Positions 51,190 through 60,538 of a stretch of DNA of 64,000 nt are shown here, piece by piece. A program made the translations under genes and the position numbers. The DNA comes from Blastobasis lacticolella. Taxonomy: Eukaryota; Arthropoda; Insecta; Lepidoptera; Blastobasidae. The notes below the pieces were generated by a model that saw only the letters and a list, made by a program, of their open reading frames with translations, made no database searches and was not told where the DNA came from. Positions within the stretch are counted from its first letter, which is position 1. Each line of letters starts with the position of its first letter. Location: contig LR990064.1 in assembly GCA_905147135.1 (NCBI GenBank), positions 14,154,001-14,218,000 of the forward strand, read 5' to 3'.

Positions 51190-51320
51190 ACGATTTATTT
51201 ATTTATTTTATTTATTTTATTTATTTTATTTATTTTATTTATTTTATTTATTTTATTTATTTTATTTATTTTATTTATCTTATTAATTTTATTCATTTCT
51301 TTTATTTTATTTATTTATTT
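51190..51320. repeat. 9-bp tandem repeat (TTTATTTTA)n
   Basis: About ten units of TTTATTTTA, flanked by less regular TTTATT steps. In one frame it reads as repeated FIY, which only reflects the 9-base period. The run ends at the GC-rich segment beginning GATCGCGCGC. Confidence 0.9.
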
Positions 51321-51500
51321 GATCGCGCGCATTCGTAGTCACGTTCAAACGTGCGAGGCACGCACGCCGAGCATGGACAGAAAACCGACAATCGGCGGCT
51401 CGCGGCGCACGCGTTCGCGGAGCGCCGAGAGCTGCGCGAGCCACGTACGAATTTGAGCAAATGGGCGACCCGTGCGTGCCTCAACCTGAGGCTGCCTCTA
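51321..51500. other. GC- and CpG-rich segment
   Basis: GATCGCGCGCATTCGTAGTC, GTTCAAACGTGCGAGGCACG, GGCTCGCGGCGCACGCGTTC and GACCCGTGCGTGCC stand out against AT-rich flanks. I see no repeat partner in the window. It might be an old GC-rich element or a regulatory CpG patch. Confidence 0.4.
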
Positions 51501-52436
51501 TTTCGTACGCAATTCCGATAAGCAGCAACCAAAGACAACAATGGAGTATATTTTTTCCGTAAAGTATAATAAACATCATGTATTATTTGTAAAACTTATG
51601 TTTTTAGAATTTGCAATAAATATTTCAGTGTTTATTGCAAAATTATTAAACGGCCATAATTAGTTGGTATCTTCAATCAAATTCAATGCACTCCATCTGA
51701 TTGTTTTTTATTTGGCCGTCTTACATGCATGCGCACGATGTGACTTTGCACTGGCGGTATAACACCGTGGATATAGTTCTGACCATTAAATGTGGGTAGA
51801 ACAGAAAAAAATACTTATTACTGTAATATGTTTAGTACAGCATAAACCGGAACGGACTAATATTTGGAACAAGCGGCATAGTTACTTTAGTTCCGCTTGA
51901 AAATAGCTCTCCAACGACGTATTACACATAGCTATTGGAATGGTTACCACTGTCCATTCAAATTCTTGTACGCGTTAACAATGTTATATCTGGCGGCTTG
52001 ACAAGATTGTTGATAAACCTATTCGATCCGGTGACCAAAACCGGAACTAAGTGTTGCCGTTTTGAAATGTAATGTCAATGCCAACAACAGCGATGCTGTC
52101 ACCCGGTCAGACTGTGGCACTGTAGACGGCGCTGTTTTATTGACTACGGCAACCGTCAGAGTTAATTGTTCGTTCAACCGCATCAAGATGTATATCTCTA
52201 TGGGTGCTAGTGTCAGCAAGAGCAGTAGTAGGTAAATGTACTTGGAACCCACAATCATCCGCGAAACCGTCGGGTTTTCTCTCTTAAGTTTATGTTTATT
52301 TATGTACCTTGGCCCAAAGCCTGAGATAGCCTAAACAATTCGCCATTAAAATTTTTTCGTCGCCAATTTTAATCTCGAATACCCCAAATGGCGATAAATA
52401 GCCTACATTGGCAACACTTTGTTGGCGCGACGCCGG
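51501..52436. other. Unassigned AT-rich DNA
   Basis: No gene recognised. The last bases (TTGTTGGCGCGACGCCGG) look like part of the GC-rich arm that continues after the next element. Confidence 0.4.
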
Positions 52437-52811
52437 CAGTACCGGACTAAGTCCATCAGAGGCCCGGGGCGGACAACCTTTATGAGGCCCCCAGTTTAAG
52501 AAGTTTGATGTAATTTTACAAGCTTTTTATTCAGTTCACATTTGTATGTTTAAGTGTTTTTATTTATTTATTTAAAATTACTTCTTTGGCGGAGGGGGTC
52601 CTCGACCCTGATCTTAATTCTGTTTGAATAGTGAGACGGCGATAGCAACGCCCCTGTCACAACTCCGAACCACCTCTTCGATATGTTCAAAGCATATTTT
52701 AAAGCCTTGTATAAGGTTTGATCAAGGCAACTTGGAGACGTTTGGAGGCCACCCTGGACCAGAGGCCCGGGGCGGGCCGCCTTTCCCGCTTTGTTCGTTA
52801 GTCCACCCCTG
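52437..52811. mobile_element. hAT-like element with CAG...CTG ends
   Basis: The left end CAGTACCGGACTAAGTCCAT leads into AGAGGCCCGGGGCGG. The right end, in reverse complement, is CAGGGGTGGACTAACGAACA leading into GCCCCGGGCCTCTGG. The element at 60244-60530 has the same plan. No clear 8-bp duplication is visible (GACGCCGG left, GCGGCGCG right). GC-rich arm sequence lies on both sides, so it appears to have inserted into that arm. Confidence 0.6.
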
Positions 52812-53021
52812 GCGGCGCGATGCCGGCGTGGCGTGAGCTCGGCGCGAGCGCGGTGCGAGCGCGGTGCGATAGTTGCTAGGCAACTAAGGCGCGGCGCGAT
52901 AGTTGCTAGGCAACTAAAGCGTGGCGCGAGGGCGGTGTGCTAGTTGCCTAGGCAACGCGCCAGCATCGCGCCGCGCCCGAGCCGCGCTCGCGCCGAGCTT
53001 TGTGTGTGGCAAGGCCTTAAG
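52812..53021 (-). repeat. GC-rich arm with X-box-like palindromes (right)
   Basis: It contains GTTGCTAGGCAAC twice (52872-52884, 52902-52914), within a 30-bp direct repeat (GCGCGATAGTTGCTAGGCAA and CTAA), and GTTGCCTAGGCAAC at 52943-52956. It ends GAGCTTTGTGTGTGGCAAGG and CCTTAA. Inverse partner of the arm at 48807-48985. Confidence 0.65.
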
Positions 53022-53844
53022 AAGTTTATGTAAAGTGGTGAAAACTACCTTGGATATATTCCTTATTTCATTCTGAATCTCGTGCTTGTTAATGTTGTGA
53101 CATTTCTCCAATAACGACTTCGCCTTAATGAGGTTATCTTGAGTGGCTGCAGTTGGCGGTTGTCTTAGTCTAAGTTCATATTTTAGGTCGCCCTGACCAC
53201 GTTTAAACTTATAAAAACCATAAATGACAATAGCAATAGCATGTGAAAGGCGAAATTCACTAAATGCGCTGATTGTATTTTAAATGTTAACACATGTATA
53301 TAATCATAATACAGCTAGCCACGAAATGCTTCCCATTCCAATTTGCCTTTAAACGATACCAAAATTAAAATATTATCAGCATAAATGCAGCTATGTTTTC
53401 AGAAATAAAAAGTGTCTATAACTTGGATTTTGGTAAAAAATGCCATTAGAAAAATTCAGGATAGGAATTAGGGTTTCTAGGGTTACATTTTTGGATTACT
53501 ATTTTCGGGTTATCTTTAACTTTAGTGCTCCTAATTACTTCATTGCGATGTTAGCGTGTAGATTCGACATTAATATTGACGATAACATAAGTCTAATTCC
53601 TAGAATATTACTCAAAATAAAGCCCCGTTTATAAAGCTGTCACTGCATTATATAGGTAAGGAATGCAGTGCAGATTCTGCGGTTGTGCGCCGGACGGGCA
53701 GCCGTGCATTGTTGAAGGCGGAATTTAGGAGGCCGGTTTCCATTTTGACAATGTGGTTGCGCTGGAAACATGGGCTGGAGGGCTTATGATTAGGAGAAAA
53801 TACTTAATTCTATCCTATACAGGGCGTCCGTGGCCGATGGGGAG
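53022..53844. other. Unassigned DNA
   Basis: AT-rich, then mixed from 53650. No gene or shared family recognised. Confidence 0.35.
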
Positions 53845-53985
53845 AAAATATTCCAGACTGGCGAGTTCGAACCGGTGATCGCAGCACGGGACAGCCTCTC
53901 ACGAGATGGACCGACGAGCTGTAACGGTCGTAGGAAGCCGACCGAAGATGCAAGACGCAAAGTCACTCAGAGGTAAGACCAAATA
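53845..53985 (+). pseudogene. RTE LINE C-terminal scrap
   Basis: The plus strand reads GQPLTRWTDEL then a stop, with AGACTGGCGAGTTCGAACCG before and AGATGCAAGACGCAAAGTCA after, following the RTE pattern GRPPTRWTDDL and MRKAQDRSLWRS. Strongly decayed. Confidence 0.55.
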
Positions 53986-53987
53986 TC

Positions 53988-54082
53988 GACCTACTAAAAT
54001 CCAGTATAAAAGGAGCCGACGTTGCTAGGGGCGTCCATAGAGACGCTAGCTCATCTTATACTGGTTTTTAGGTAGGTGTATA
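53988..54082. repeat. Short inverted repeat
   Basis: ACCTACTAAAATCCAGTATA and, in reverse complement, ACCTACCTAAAAACCAGTAT lie about 50 bases apart with CCAGTATAA / TTATACTGG exact. It may be a tiny inverted-repeat element next to the RTE scrap. Confidence 0.5.
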
Positions 54083-54109
54083 TGCTTTTGACTGTACAAT
54101 GGCTGATAT

Positions 54110-54490
54110 GATATTCATCATCATCATCATATCAGCCAGTCGACGCCCACTCCCGGGCATAGGCCTCCCCCAGCGATCTCCACAAAGGCCGGTCCTGTGC
54201 TTTCCGCATCCAGCTGGTACCTGCGATCCTTACCAGGTCGTCGGTCCACCTTGTAGGAGGACCGACGCTGCGTCTACCGGTACGTGGTCGCCACTCGAGA
54301 ACTCTACTGCCCCATCGGCCATCTGTTCTTCTAGCTATGTGCCCTGCCCACTGCCACTTCAGTCTGGCAATCCTTAGAGCTATGTCGGTGACCTTGGTTC
54401 GCTTGCGAATCTCCTCATTTCTGACTCGATCGCGCAAAGAAACTCCGAGCATAGCTCTTTCCATTGCATTGAGATGATAATGACCTTGCC
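54110..54490 (-). pseudogene. RTE LINE ORF2 C-terminus with ATC tail
   Basis: The minus strand encodes LNAMERAMLGVSLRDRVRNE, RTKVTDIALRIARLKWQWAG, SRVLEWRPRTGRRSVGPPTR, WTDDLVRIAGTSWMRKAQDR and PLWRSLGEAYAREWASTG, then the TGATGATGATGATG tail (54114-54133 on the plus strand). About 120 residues are open, so this is the best RTE end in the window. Confidence 0.9.
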
Positions 54491-54612
54491 TAAATGGATA
54501 AAACATACTTACCTCCATACGTAACCACACGTGTTTTTTGTACACAGAGACCACATCATTGCACTTGCTGCGGTCCTGACAAATCTCTCTCGCTTCTTGC
54601 ACATTCATAAAT
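54491..54612 (-). pseudogene. Other LINE C-terminal scrap fused to the RTE end
   Basis: The same open frame continues upstream as MNVQEAREICQDRSKCNDVV. This resembles MNVEEAKEVCQDRPLW encoded at 60113-60240 rather than RTE sequence. It is probably a second LINE fragment joined to the RTE truncation point. Confidence 0.5.
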
Positions 54613-54631
54613 TCTTCATAGATGCTCTTCA

Positions 54632-55440
54632 GTTTAGAAATAGAAATAGAAATATTTATTTGTCTATAAATTAACAGGTTTGTATCTATATATTTGTAAA
54701 ATAAAAGCTTCTAATAGACAAAATGGTCCATGACTCAGCGTTTGGGTGCAGGTAGAACCCACACCCGCTGGTATTCTGTCATGGCCAGACTTAAGACTAA
54801 AAATAACAACGTAAAGTTTACATATACATACATACACAATTATACAGTTTAAATGGCACAAAAAGTTAATTAAAATAAACTTACAGACTAAAGGTATTAA
54901 TAAGAGATATACAATTATAATGGCACAAAAAGATTTAAAATAAACTTCAGGTATAACAGTATTACTAAGAGAATTAGATAATGGAATAATTAGATAATTG
55001 AACATCACCAGAAACCGTGGTCTAGACCTTCACTCCAGTAGCCCGTGAATGGATTTGCAACAGCCATTTTGCACATTCCTTGCGGAATGTTGGAAACTTC
55101 AGAGATGAAGTTGCTCGCACTAGAGGTGGGAGGTCGTTCCAGATTCTGGCTGCGGCGTGCTTGATGCAACCACGGGTGCATGCGAGAGATTGTACTCGAA
55201 GGAGTAATAACCGGCCTCTATCTCTAAGATGGCGATTGTAGGTTTTGAACTACAATTTTCCAAACAAGTAGATAGGACACTCGGTTTTGAAGAGCGAGCT
55301 AAGAAAACAGGAGTGCTTGAGAATACGCGAGTTTTCCATGTTTAACATCTGCTTATCTATGAGGTATGGTGTGATGTGGGCCCTTTTAGGTATTGTATAA
55401 CAGATAAATATAGAGTACTCTTGACATGGCCTTTTTTATT
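54632..55440 (-). pseudogene. LINE family J: C-terminal frame, 3' UTR and TTTCTA tail
   Basis: On the minus strand 55030-55215 reads RLLLLRVQSLACTRGCIKHA, AARIWNDLPPLVRATSSLKF and PTFRKECAKWLLQ, the usual A-x-x-x-W-N-x-L-P-x-x-V-R...F end of CR1/Jockey-type ORF2. The 3' UTR follows (CATGGACCATTTTGTC) to the tail AGAAATAGAAATAGAAATAT on the plus strand. The related 3' UTR at 27961 lacks the coding part. Confidence 0.75.
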
Positions 55441-55489
55441 TAAACAATTATTCAACGTTGTCATTTATTTACTGCTTACTATAAATACC

Positions 55490-55690
55490 TACGTCATACT
55501 ATTAAAAAATATTTTTGTTTTAGTTTTTTTATTTATTAGTTAAGCGGGCCACCTGATGGTATGTGGCACCTGTTGGAAGTAGATGGTGCAGTGGTGGGTG
55601 GACTTATGTACTGACACGACCACCCTTTATCAGTGTTTTAGGTGGGTGCATCCCCGAACGGGGTGGTCATAGATATCTCCTGCATACATT
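55490..55690 (-). repeat. LINE 3' tail fragment
   Basis: TTAGTTTTTTTATTTATTAG, AAGCGGGCCACCTGATGG, TATGTGGCACC. The GGCCACCTGATGG step is the shared LINE 3' end in reverse. Confidence 0.5.
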
Positions 55691-55919
55691 ATAGTAGAAT
55701 GGCAAAACAGATAATTCAATTAAAATCTATTTGAAAAACCATTTCCAAACATTGACGCACTGCAACCACAGTCCGGCGCAGTAATACATAGAGTCGCTAA
55801 TTAATAATTAAATCTAGATTGGCTAGATTTACAATTAACTAACACCGTGCAAATTGGGACAGGCGGTGGTGAGTTCACATCTGATGGCTTCTGACGCCAA
55901 AAACCCAGTGTAATAGGTA

Positions 55920-56096
55920 CATACATTCACACTTTTATCAGTAAAGAGGCCCCGTGGGCGACCCAAGAAGCGATGGATTGACATCGCTGAGTCGGATTCG
56001 AGAGCTAACGGCCTACGACCCGAGGATGCCAAAGGGCAAAGTGGAGAAGAATGAGTCCGAAAGCGGACCCTGGCAGAAACCCGGATAAACGCTAGG
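55920..56096 (+). pseudogene. LINE C-terminus (RTE-like) ending in ATGAAA repeats
   Basis: The plus strand reads KRPRGRPKKRWIDIAESDSR, ANGLRPEDAKGQSGEE, then after a frame step KRTLAETRINAR. The order R-P-R-G-R-P-K-K-R-W, D-A, then a W-R-R-x-S-R-K-A-D-P-like end is typical of RTE-type ORF2 ends. The tail (ATGAAA)n follows at 56097-56135. Confidence 0.65.
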
Positions 56097-56135
56097 ATGA
56101 AAATGAAAATGAAAATGAAAATGAAAATGAAAAAG
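56097..56135. repeat. (ATGAAA)n microsatellite shared by two LINE ends
   Basis: Six or so ATGAAA units. They serve as the tail of the plus-strand LINE end on the left and, as TTTTCA units, of the minus-strand LINE 3' UTR on the right. Confidence 0.85.
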
Positions 56136-56590
56136 TATTTATTGAATTAGGATTACGTTAATTAATCTCTTTTCAAAAGTCAAAAATCTAACGGAAAACA
56201 AAGGGAAGTTAAGCGAGCTCATCCAGGTAGGGGGCGACGCATGCAGACCGATCAGCGCGTACGAGGGCTTACTCCGGCGAGACCCCGGGCACCGATACGC
56301 GCCACGCACATAACCGCCTAGGCGAATCATATGCGGCGCGCGCCCGGCCCCAGCCAGCCCGCCGGCGCTCACACCCGCACGCCCCAGCCGGCCTACCCGC
56401 GTCGCGCCCTGAGCTCGGAACAAATAAGTAAAAAGAATGTCGTCTGTCTGTCAGTATGCCGCTTCAGTTAGGAAAATGACCATCTGTGGGAAAAAGAAAC
56501 GGCAAGAAACCCACAGGTACATTTAAATATGATTACATTGCATTGATACATTTGTCAATTTAATTTGAGTGAGCCTGTTTTGATTGGAAT
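56136..56590 (-). repeat. LINE 3' UTR, GC-rich, with AATAAA and TTTTCA tail
   Basis: On the minus strand it reads GGGTTTCTTGCCGTTTCTTT, a GC-rich middle (56230-56415) and AATCCTAATTCAATAAATAC before the TTTTCA tail. AATAAA 10-15 bases from the tail supports a polyadenylated retroposon end. The 94-codon minus frame in the GC-rich part has no recognised domain. It might be the distal 3' UTR of the LINE that begins at 60112, but the junction is not clear. Confidence 0.55.
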
Positions 56591-56907
56591 ATGATGTGAA
56601 CCTCTACAAATCGGTCAAGATAACTAAAAATAAAAATAAATTCAAAAACAAAAAATGGCACAGCAAAAGCAGGCCAGTCCACCAAGGCAGCACCCGTTCA
56701 CGAGCATGACGCAGGGCCCAGCCATCGTCCAATTCAACCATATTTGAGGGAAGAGAACGACCCGACCCCCATGCCACCACCAGGCAGACTTTTAAGTGAG
56801 CATGCGCTGCCAATGCCGTACACATTAAAAAAAGATTTGTTATTCAATGACTACACATCAAATCATCCTCACCCAATTAACAAAATTGTAAATTTATAAA
56901 TAACTTC
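56591..56907 (-). repeat. Putative 3' UTR after the intact LINE ORF2
   Basis: After the ORF2 stop the minus strand continues GAAATAGGAAGTTATTTATA, then a GC-moderate part with CTGCCTTGGTGGACTGGCC and an AT-rich end TTATTTTTATTTTTAG. A 73-codon frame here has no recognised domain. Confidence 0.5.
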
Positions 56908-59802
56908 CTATTTCGAAGAGCTAGTAGTACACCATACATTTTTGTCATTGATATATTCATCAATTTTATAATAGGCTTTTTTCATTAAAGTTGTTTTCAC
57001 CTTATCTTTAAATTGTAATTCAGGCAAATTAATAATACATTCAGGAATATGATTATAAAATCTTATACAGTTACCCATGAAAGATGAATTTACTTTACTT
57101 AGTCTGAACAACGGTGTTACCAGTTTATTTTTGTTTCTTAAATTGACATTATGAATATCAGTATTTTTAGCAAATTGGGTAATATGCTTTCTAACATACA
57201 TAATATTATCAAATATATATTGACTTGAGAAAGTCAATACATCAATTTCTTTAAACAATTCTTTGAGCGAATCACGTCGACGTAATCCATATATTGCTCT
57301 TACAGCTCGCTTTTGTAGTTTGAAAATGATGTCACTATCAGCACACTTGCCCCATAGTATGATGCCGTATGACATAATACTATGAAAATAACTATAATAA
57401 ACTAATCTAGCTGTATTCACATCCGTTAGCCTCCTTATTCGCCACACGGCAAATGCAGCCGAACTTAACCTACTAGCCAATGATTCAATATGTGGGCCCC
57501 ATTGAATTTTTGAATCTATATTAACGCCTAAGAAAGTAGTTTTCTCTACCAACTCAAGTTGCGTTTTATCTAATATAACATTACATTGATTACTTTGTAC
57601 ATTAGGGAGGCAAAAATGAACGCATTTAGTTTTTTTAGAGTTTAAGACTAAGTTATTAATCGTAAACCAATGAAGCACATTCTGAAGAACACAGTTTACT
57701 TCGTCTATATTATTATCTTTCCTATTAATTTTAAATATCAGTGAAGTGTCGTCAGCAAACAAGACTATACCAGCAATATTCTGCACCATGTATGGAAGGT
57801 CATTTATATATACAAGAAAGAGAAACGGCCCCAATATAGATCCTTGTGGCACTCCAATGCTTACTTTCCCACCCGCAGATAACTCGCCATTTACATTTAC
57901 TTTTTGAACTCTACCTTCTAAGTATGATTTCATCATTTCAAGACTATCATGCGTAAAACCGTAATGTTTTAATTTTAGTAATAGTGTTGAATGATTTACA
58001 CAATCAAATGCTTTAGACAAATCGCAAAAAACACCTACTGCATTATGATGTTCTTCCCAAGCGCCAAAAATTTGTTGAATGAGGCTAATACCAGCTTCGG
58101 TAGTATTGCGGCCTTTTGTGAAGCCATATTGTTGTTGATGAAATAATTTATTACTGTTAAAGTGCACAATCATTTGACTTAACATGATTTTTTCAAAGAT
58201 TTTACTGAAAACGGGCAGGATGGATACCGGTCTAAAATTATTCAAACTATTTTTACAACCTGATTTGAATAATGGCACCACTTTACTGATTTTCATGAGG
58301 TCGGGGAAAACACCTACTTCAACGCAAGCATTAAAAATGTAAGCTAAATATGGTGCTAAAATATCAACAACAGTACTTATAACTCTAACTGACATTCCCC
58401 AAATATCTTCCGTATTTTTCAACTTAATGCTTTTAAAAGCTTTAATGATAGTTTTAGCGTCTACTTCGGAATAACAAAAGCCATTTTCACAGGCACCTAT
58501 ATTTTCTTTTAACAAGTTTTCTGCACTAATTGGGCACGAGTTTAGCAGCGAGGTAGTTTTAATCGGTATTTCGGTAAAAAATGTTTGGAACAACTCTGCC
58601 ACTTCTTTATTTGCGGTACTAGTTCCGGTTTCTGTTTTGATTTCATAATGTGTATCACGAGGCTTTGTTTTCCCTGCCACCTTATTTATTACATTCCACA
58701 CAGTCTTAGCCTTGTTTGAAGACGAACTTATAATTTTCTTATAATGCTGTGATTTTGCAATTAGACAAACTTTCTTAAACGTTTTTGAATATTTTTTGAC
58801 ATATTCTACAAAATCTTTATCATGGCAATAAGCTCGCTGACCGTATAGTTCAAACATTCTATCTCTGCTTTTGCGGATACCTAAAGTAGCCCAATCACTA
58901 AATTTAGATTTACAGTTACTTTTTATTCTTTTTTGCGTAAAAACACTTTGATAAACATTATTGACAGAATTGAACATATCAGAAAATAGAATGTTTGGGT
59001 CATGAGAATTAAGAGAAAGGCCGGCAATGGTCTCCGATAAGGCTTGTTTGAAGTGTTCAATTCTCCTTTGAGTAATTGGTCTTGTAATTATTTCATTGAT
59101 ATTACATTGTTCCGTAAAATCAAAAACAATGAATTGTCCACTATGGTCAGATCTTGTAAAATTTATAATAGCCTTTTCGTTGACCTCGCAACAGCAGAAT
59201 ACATTGTCGATGCAAGTCGCTGATGATTCTGTGCATCGTGTCGGCTCTAAAAATACATAATTAAGATTAAAACTACGAAATAAGCTTATTATTCTCTTAC
59301 TAAACGTTGTTTTTTCTAGTAAATTAACATTAAAGTCTCCACAAACGATTACCTTTTTTTTACACGTACAAAGTCTTTCTAAAACTTGTTCCATAGTTTT
59401 TTCAAAAATCTCATAGTTTTCATTGTATGGTGGCCTATACACACAAAGTATGATGCACTTTTCTAGCTCCACGCAGGATAACTCAATCTTATGTTCAACT
59501 GAGAGGCCAGAAACATCTTTCCGGTCTTTCGATTTAATATTTTGCCGTACTGCAATTAATGAACCACCACGGGAAATAGATTTTCGATTAAAACAACTAA
59601 TTATATTATAGTTAAATAAATTAAATGACATGTCAGATTCCCTCAGCCAGTGCTCAGTTAAACATAAAACTTCTACAGGAGTTTTCTTTAAATATAATTC
59701 TATTTCATGTTCTTTGCCAGAAAAACCTTGTATATTTTGATGAATTAATCGTAAACAATTCTTGGGCTTTTCTTTTGTCTTAAAATCTAGTTTAAAGAGC
59801 AT
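56908..59802 (-). CDS. Intact LINE ORF2: endonuclease-reverse transcriptase
   Basis: 964 residues, ATG to stop without a break. The N-terminal apurinic-type endonuclease shows HQNIQG (N23), TEHW (E50), YRPP (122-125), GDFN (D156, N158) and SDH (D219, H220). The reverse transcriptase has motif A CDLSKAFD (D594), GVPQGS (650-655) and catalytic FADD (682-685), then a thumb and a C-terminal region without zinc knuckle. Such proteins nick target DNA and prime reverse transcription from the 3' end of their own RNA. ORF2 overlaps the end of an upstream frame by 16 bases (59787-59802). Of all genes in the window it is the only one that looks translatable, so the element inserted recently. The clade is CR1/Jockey-like (possibly Daphne or Kiri); I cannot settle it by eye. 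Confidence 0.92.
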   Translation of the reverse strand: MLFKLDFKTKEKPKNCLRLIHQNIQGFSGKEHEIELYLKKTPVEVLCLTEHWLRESDMSFNLFNYNIISCFNRKSISRGGSLIAVRQNIKSKDRKDVSGLSVEHKIELSCVELEKCIILCVYRPPYNENYEIFEKTMEQVLERLCTCKKKVIVCGDFNVNLLEKTTFSKRIISLFRSFNLNYVFLEPTRCTESSATCIDNVFCCCEVNEKAIINFTRSDHSGQFIVFDFTEQCNINEIITRPITQRRIEHFKQALSETIAGLSLNSHDPNILFSDMFNSVNNVYQSVFTQKRIKSNCKSKFSDWATLGIRKSRDRMFELYGQRAYCHDKDFVEYVKKYSKTFKKVCLIAKSQHYKKIISSSSNKAKTVWNVINKVAGKTKPRDTHYEIKTETGTSTANKEVAELFQTFFTEIPIKTTSLLNSCPISAENLLKENIGACENGFCYSEVDAKTIIKAFKSIKLKNTEDIWGMSVRVISTVVDILAPYLAYIFNACVEVGVFPDLMKISKVVPLFKSGCKNSLNNFRPVSILPVFSKIFEKIMLSQMIVHFNSNKLFHQQQYGFTKGRNTTEAGISLIQQIFGAWEEHHNAVGVFCDLSKAFDCVNHSTLLLKLKHYGFTHDSLEMMKSYLEGRVQKVNVNGELSAGGKVSIGVPQGSILGPFLFLVYINDLPYMVQNIAGIVLFADDTSLIFKINRKDNNIDEVNCVLQNVLHWFTINNLVLNSKKTKCVHFCLPNVQSNQCNVILDKTQLELVEKTTFLGVNIDSKIQWGPHIESLASRLSSAAFAVWRIRRLTDVNTARLVYYSYFHSIMSYGIILWGKCADSDIIFKLQKRAVRAIYGLRRRDSLKELFKEIDVLTFSSQYIFDNIMYVRKHITQFAKNTDIHNVNLRNKNKLVTPLFRLSKVNSSFMGNCIRFYNHIPECIINLPELQFKDKVKTTLMKKAYYKIDEYINDKNVWCTTSSSK

Positions 59803-60112
59803 CCTTTGTCCTTAGATGATAACATGCAGGAGCCCTGGTCAATCCTACTTACGCTAATATTGTTATAACAATTAATATTATAAGCTAACAATGTAGTAAT
59901 ATACTTTTTGTCCTTTTGCTTGAGATACAATGTATCATTTGTACAAATAATATTGCCAACAAATTTGTTGATGTCAAAAAATGTAAATGCGTTACTATAA
60001 CGAGTCAAATTATATAAACATGTATTCAGTCTATGAATACGTCTATTTAACTTAGGGTCATTATTTGTGTATGGGAAAGCACACAAAGTAATTTTATTAA
60101 AATTATGGGACT
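59787..60112 (-). pseudogene. C-terminal end of the LINE ORF1 (5' truncated)
   Basis: The minus-strand frame from about 60112 reads NFNKITLCAFPYTNNDPKLN, RRIHRLNTCLYNLTRYSNAF, TFFDINKFVGNIICTNDTLY and KKYITTLLAYN, ending GCSLN. This resembles the C-terminal part of the SGNH-hydrolase-like domain found in ORF1 of some CR1-group LINEs. The beginning is missing because the element is truncated at about 60112, where a TGATGATGATG tail of another LINE fragment adjoins. The stop overlaps the ORF2 start. Confidence 0.7.
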
Positions 60113-60235
60113 GAATTTTTTGATGATGATGATGACATTCAGTCTCACGCTCGTGCCACATAGGCGAAGGCAGACTATTGAGTGCCACAAGGGACGATCC
60201 TGACACACCTCTTTTGCTTCTTCTACATTCATGCA
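60113..60235 (-). pseudogene. LINE C-terminal scrap with ATC tail
   Basis: The minus strand reads CMNVEEAKEVCQDRPLW then HSIVCLRLCGTSVRLNV, followed by CATCATCATCATCA. The same opening occurs at 54491-54612. The hAT insertion at 60244 interrupts it at its 5' side. Confidence 0.6.
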
Positions 60236-60243
60236 TTTACGGT

Positions 60244-60530
60244 CAGGACCGGATTTAGGGCAGGGCAACCGAGGCGAAAGCCCCGGGGCCTCCACAAACA
60301 GGGGGCCTCCACAATAGAGACTTCAGAAAAAAAACCTTTCAAATTCCAATTAGTAAACACTAGTAAACATCTTTTCCATTGATATTTTTTTTCAATAAAT
60401 TCACAATAAATTATTTATTGAAAAACTTGACTTAAAAAATTTTTTCACTTTATTTGGAAAATAATTTGGGGAGAGGGGGCCTCCGCTCCTCCGTTGCCCC
60501 GAGGCCTCTGGACCTCTAAATCCGGGCCTG
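60244..60530. mobile_element. Non-autonomous hAT element with 8-bp target duplication
   Basis: The left end CAGGACCGGATTTAGGGCAG and the right end, in reverse complement, CAGGCCCGGATTTAGAGGTC are terminal inverted repeats; GAGGC/GGGGCC-rich subterminal parts pair as well. TTTACGGT flanks it at 60236-60243 and 60531-60538. Eight-base duplication and CAG...CTG ends fit hAT. The 287 bp encode nothing. The AT-rich centre has short inverted repeats (CAATAAATTCACAATAAATT). Confidence 0.88.
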
Positions 60531-60538
60531 TTTACGGT

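Noticed and set aside
51138..51338. A hydrophobic membrane peptide (FIY repeats)
   Set aside because: It is a translation of the 9-bp simple repeat.
56139..56423. A 94-residue arginine- and glycine-rich protein on the minus strand
   Set aside because: It lies in a GC-rich LINE 3' UTR followed by AATAAA and a simple-repeat tail; high GC alone lengthens frames.
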